From Edaphobacter aggregans DSM 19364 (GTDB lineage: Bacteria; Acidobacteriota; Terriglobia; Terriglobales; Acidobacteriaceae), in the NCBI RefSeq assembly GCF_000745965.1, contig NZ_JQKI01000021.1, forward strand, positions 46,011 through 110,010: 64,000 nt of DNA, read 5' to 3'. Positions 61,978 through 64,000 of the stretch are shown here, one piece after another. Under the pieces are notes generated by a model. It made no database searches. It was not told where the DNA came from and worked only from the letters and a program-made list of their open reading frames with translations. Within the stretch, counting starts at the first letter, position 1, and each line of letters opens with the position of its first letter. The position numbers and the translations under genes were made by a program.

Positions 61978-63350
61978 GAGCCCGCGATGGTCATGCCTTC
62001 GATGCGGATCGTTGGGGCTGCGGCGGAGCTGCGGAACTCGAGGTCGTTGGCGATCGCTGCGATGTTTTGGTACATGTCTTTGAGGTTGCCGGCGATGGTG
62101 ATCTCTTCGACCGGGTAGGCGAGCTCGCCGTTCTCGATCCAGAGGCCGGCTGCGCCTTGGGAGTAATCGCCGGTGACGAGGTTGACGCCGAAGCCCATCG
62201 TTTCGGTGACGTAGAGGCCGTTTTTTACGTCGGCGATGAGCGCTTCGGGAGTGCATTCGCCGGGTTCGAGGTAGAAGTTGTGGGAGCCGATTCCGGGGTT
62301 TCCGGCGAGGCCTCGTGAGGCGCTGCCCGTGGAGCGCATGTTGAGCTTGCGGGCGGTGTAGGTGTTGTTGACGTAGGTTTTGAGGACGCCTTTTTCGACA
62401 AGGACGGTTCGGCGTGTGGGCAGGCCTTCGCCGTCGAACGGTGCGGTTCCGAAGCCTCCGATGCCGTCGAGCATCATGGTTCCGTCGTCGATGACGGTGA
62501 TGTTCTCGCCGGCGATCTGCTTGCCGAGCATGTCGTCGAGGAAGGTGGCGTGGCGATAGATGGCGTCGCCGTTGGCGGCGTCGAAGATGTTGCCGATGAT
62601 GCCGCGCGCGATCTCGGGCGAGAAGACTACCGAGGCTTTTTGCGTTGGGACGCGGCGGGCTCCGAGACGGCGCAGCGTGCGCTGGGCGGCGATGCGGCCG
62701 ATCTCTTCGGGGGACTCGAGCTTGGAGGTGGTGCGAGAGCTCGAGTACCAGTAGTTGCGCTGCATTCCGCCCTTTTCGTCGATGGCGATGGGGGCGACGG
62801 AGAAGCCGCAGTAGGAGCGGCGGTACTCGCCGGTGAAGCCGCGTGAGTTGGTGAGGATCTTGTGTGCGGTTCCGGTGTCGAAGTCGGCGCCGCCGGAGTT
62901 CTGGATGCGGGTGTCGTAGGCCATTGCGGCGGCTTCGGCGCGGCGGGCGATCTCGATGCGCTCGGCGGGAGGCAATTCGTTTACATCGTCGAAGTAGAGC
63001 TTGAGGTCGCCTTCGAGCTGGCCGAACTCTTGGGTTTCGGGCAGGCCGGCGAAGGGGTCTTCGCTGGTGATTTTGGCGAGCGTGATGGCTCCTTTGACGA
63101 GACGTTCGATCGAATCTTCCGAGAAGTCGGAGCTCGATGTGTTCGCGGTCTTCTGGCCGAGAAAGACGCGGAGGCCGAGGGCTCGGGAGCCGGACTCCTT
63201 GAGGGTCTCGACCTGGCCGAGGCGGACGCGTGCGGAGAACTCGTCGCCTTCGTAGACGACGGCCTCGGCGTCGGTGGCTCCGGCGCGCATGGCGCGGGCG
63301 AGGACGTCGGAGGCTAACTGGCGGAGGTCGGTTCTGGTCTTGGTTGGCAT
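61974..63350 (-). CDS. pmbA: TldD/PmbA family protein (PmbA type)
   Basis: A 458-residue member of the TldD/PmbA pair, which forms a metalloprotease acting on modified peptides and antitoxins. PmbA supplies the non-catalytic subunit, and the HExxxH zinc motif of TldD is absent here. Family segments are FSARVRLGQVETLKESGSRA, LGLRVFLGQKTANTSSSDFS, LTNSRGFTGEYRRSYCGFSV, KASVVFSPEIARGIIGNIFD and VLKTYVNNTYTARKLNMRST GSASRGLAGNPGI. The start at 63350 (MPTKTRTDLRQLASDV) is preferred over 63401, whose N-terminal extension would be translated from the G-rich repeat. No tldD partner is in the window. Copy C of the composite element sits just upstream. Confidence 0.9.
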   Translation of the reverse strand: MPTKTRTDLRQLASDVLARAMRAGATDAEAVVYEGDEFSARVRLGQVETLKESGSRALGLRVFLGQKTANTSSSDFSEDSIERLVKGAITLAKITSEDPFAGLPETQEFGQLEGDLKLYFDDVNELPPAERIEIARRAEAAAMAYDTRIQNSGGADFDTGTAHKILTNSRGFTGEYRRSYCGFSVAPIAIDEKGGMQRNYWYSSSRTTSKLESPEEIGRIAAQRTLRRLGARRVPTQKASVVFSPEIARGIIGNIFDAANGDAIYRHATFLDDMLGKQIAGENITVIDDGTMMLDGIGGFGTAPFDGEGLPTRRTVLVEKGVLKTYVNNTYTARKLNMRSTGSASRGLAGNPGIGSHNFYLEPGECTPEALIADVKNGLYVTETMGFGVNLVTGDYSQGAAGLWIENGELAYPVEEITIAGNLKDMYQNIAAIANDLEFRSSAAAPTIRIEGMTIAGS

Positions 63351-63373
63351 GTCATTACAAGGATACCTGCTGG

Positions 63374-63655
63374 CCCCTCCCCTCCCCCTGAATGTGTGCA
63401 AAGTATTCTATACAGATACTTTAGCCTGGTACTTCGGTCGTGCCGTACCGTGTTTTGGGTGCTTTCGAGCGCAAAGTATTCAAAACATTTGGTTTATTTC
63501 GGAAGATCCGCCCCTCCTTCCGAAATCTCCGCTGTCTTGTCCCACCTACTTCTATTGTAACGACTGGAGGGGAATGAATCGGCACTTTGGCGGGTGGCGT
63601 AAGTTGAATATTTAAAATGGCTTATGGGTGTTTTGGCGATTGCTGGGGCTTGACA
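63374..63655 (+). repeat. Composite intergenic element, copy C (282 bp)
   Basis: Begins CCCCTCCCCTCCCCC (63374-63388), followed by a perfect inverted repeat AAAGTAT (63400-63406) and ATACTTT (63416-63422), TGGTACTTCGGTCGTGCC, a second GCGCAAAGTATTC (63469-63481), a 10-bp hairpin ATTTCGGAAG/CTTCCGAAAT (63496-63526), the block CTACTTCTATTGTAACGACT then GGAGGGGAATGAATCGGCAC, and an end in GGGGCTTGACA at 63655. It parallels copies A and B. Its C-run lies 24 bases upstream of the pmbA start, so on the pmbA strand a G-rich run precedes the gene. Confidence 0.75.
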
Positions 63656-63700
63656 ATCTCTAACGACGTTGGCGGTGTCAAGGGCGAAGTAAGGCGCGGT

Positions 63701-63767
63701 CGTGGGGAGCGGGGTCAAGGGCGCCGTTTTTTGGCGTTCATCTTGACCCTTGACGCCGCTCCCCACG
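63701..63767. repeat. Extended 21-bp inverted repeat
   Basis: CGTGGGGAGCGGGGTCAAGG plus G (63701-63721) pairs with 63747-63767 over 21 bp with one mismatch. The loop contains an inner CGCC/GGCG stem around GTTTTTT. GTCAAG or CTTGAC words recur at 63649, 63676, 63713, 63741 and 63819. Confidence 0.85.
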
Positions 63768-63784
63768 CGCATAAGCTCGGGCCG

Positions 63785-63821
63785 GGAACGAAGCTCAGGT
63801 GTTCTTTCTGAGCTTCGTTCC
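63785..63821. repeat. Perfect 14-bp inverted repeat
   Basis: GGAACGAAGCTCAG (63785-63798) pairs perfectly with CTGAGCTTCGTTCC (63808-63821) around a 9-base loop. It lies 17 bases after the 21-bp inverted repeat. Confidence 0.85.
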
Positions 63822-64000
63822 TTGACAGCGAGGTTCTTCGGTTTGGGCCAGGGCTGCATGGGGTTGTTGGTTCAACTGCATCGTCGTTTGAATCGTCGGG
63901 GGAACTCGCGTCCCCATCCATCTATCTCCGGCCACTTCACTGCGGCCAGGATGACGGAGTCGAACTCCCGCTTGCGCGGGAGGCAGGCTGCTCATTCAAG
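63822..64000. other. Right-edge intergenic sequence
   Basis: No gene is supported here. A hairpin CTCCCGC/GCGGGAG occurs at 63965-63982. The segment GGCCAGGATGACGGAGTCG is a style of intergenic repeat resembling the REP-like units at 18.4-18.6 kb. Any gene to the right begins outside the window. Confidence 0.4.

Overview
The window is about 60% GC and reads as chromosome from an acidobacterium of the class Terriglobia (Granulicella, Edaphobacter or Terriglobus relatives). I infer this from gene content rather than from any search: PEP-CTERM proteins, a short PExPT-type exosortase substrate next to an exosortase, a family 15 glucuronoyl esterase, carboxypeptidase-regulatory-domain secreted proteins, and the recurring intergenic repeats. 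No rRNA, tRNA, CRISPR array, prophage or insertion sequence is visible. Most of the sequence is ordinary chromosomal coding sequence.

Layout. 1-2.0 kb: start of a peptide-type ABC ATPase and a Tat-exported amidase (minus strand). 2.4-7.5 kb: a DUF4136 protein, a PEP-CTERM protein, gyrB and a small Gly-rich exported protein. 7.6-11 kb: a dispersed repeat, rpmI-rplT, and a DprE1/DprE2-like oxidase and reductase pair. 11-16 kb: transglutaminase, alpha-E and circularly permuted ATP-grasp genes, then a cysteine dioxygenase and an SDR. 16.2-22 kb: typA, repeats, a CE15 esterase, a broken Ycf48-like gene and superoxide dismutase. 22.4-32.5 kb: a carbohydrate block in which a GH15 glucoamylase can release glucose, glk makes glucose 6-phosphate, zwf, pgl and gnd run the oxidative pentose phosphate branch, and tkt (with rpe at 59 kb) the non-oxidative branch. 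32.5-34.6 kb: copC-copD. 34.7-45 kb: M1 aminopeptidase, the PExPT/exosortase pair, an NHL-repeat lipoprotein, and small enzymes and secreted proteins. 45.2-52.6 kb: a minus-strand operon nadC-birA-coaX-unknown-rlmD-comEC, with comEC frameshifted. 52.7-63.4 kb: SnoaL-like protein, valS, two related beta-helix membrane proteins, a BamD-like protein with a long tail, rpe, a degenerate UvrC-like protein, an unknown secreted protein and pmbA.

The most unusual signal is non-coding. A composite intergenic element of about 270-280 bp occurs three times (7601-7868 on the minus strand, 18081-18361 and 63374-63655 on the plus strand). Each copy starts with a C-rich run (G-quadruplex-forming on the other strand), followed by an inverted repeat that is clear in two copies (AAGTAT...ATACTT), an internal hairpin, a conserved block containing ATCGGCA, and an end in GGGGCTTGACA. 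Two copies sit upstream of genes (rpmI, pmbA) with the G-run next to the gene. Other points worth following are the very small exosortase substrate, the missing catalytic His in its exosortase, two single-base frameshifts, and a dense cluster of hairpins at the right edge of the window.
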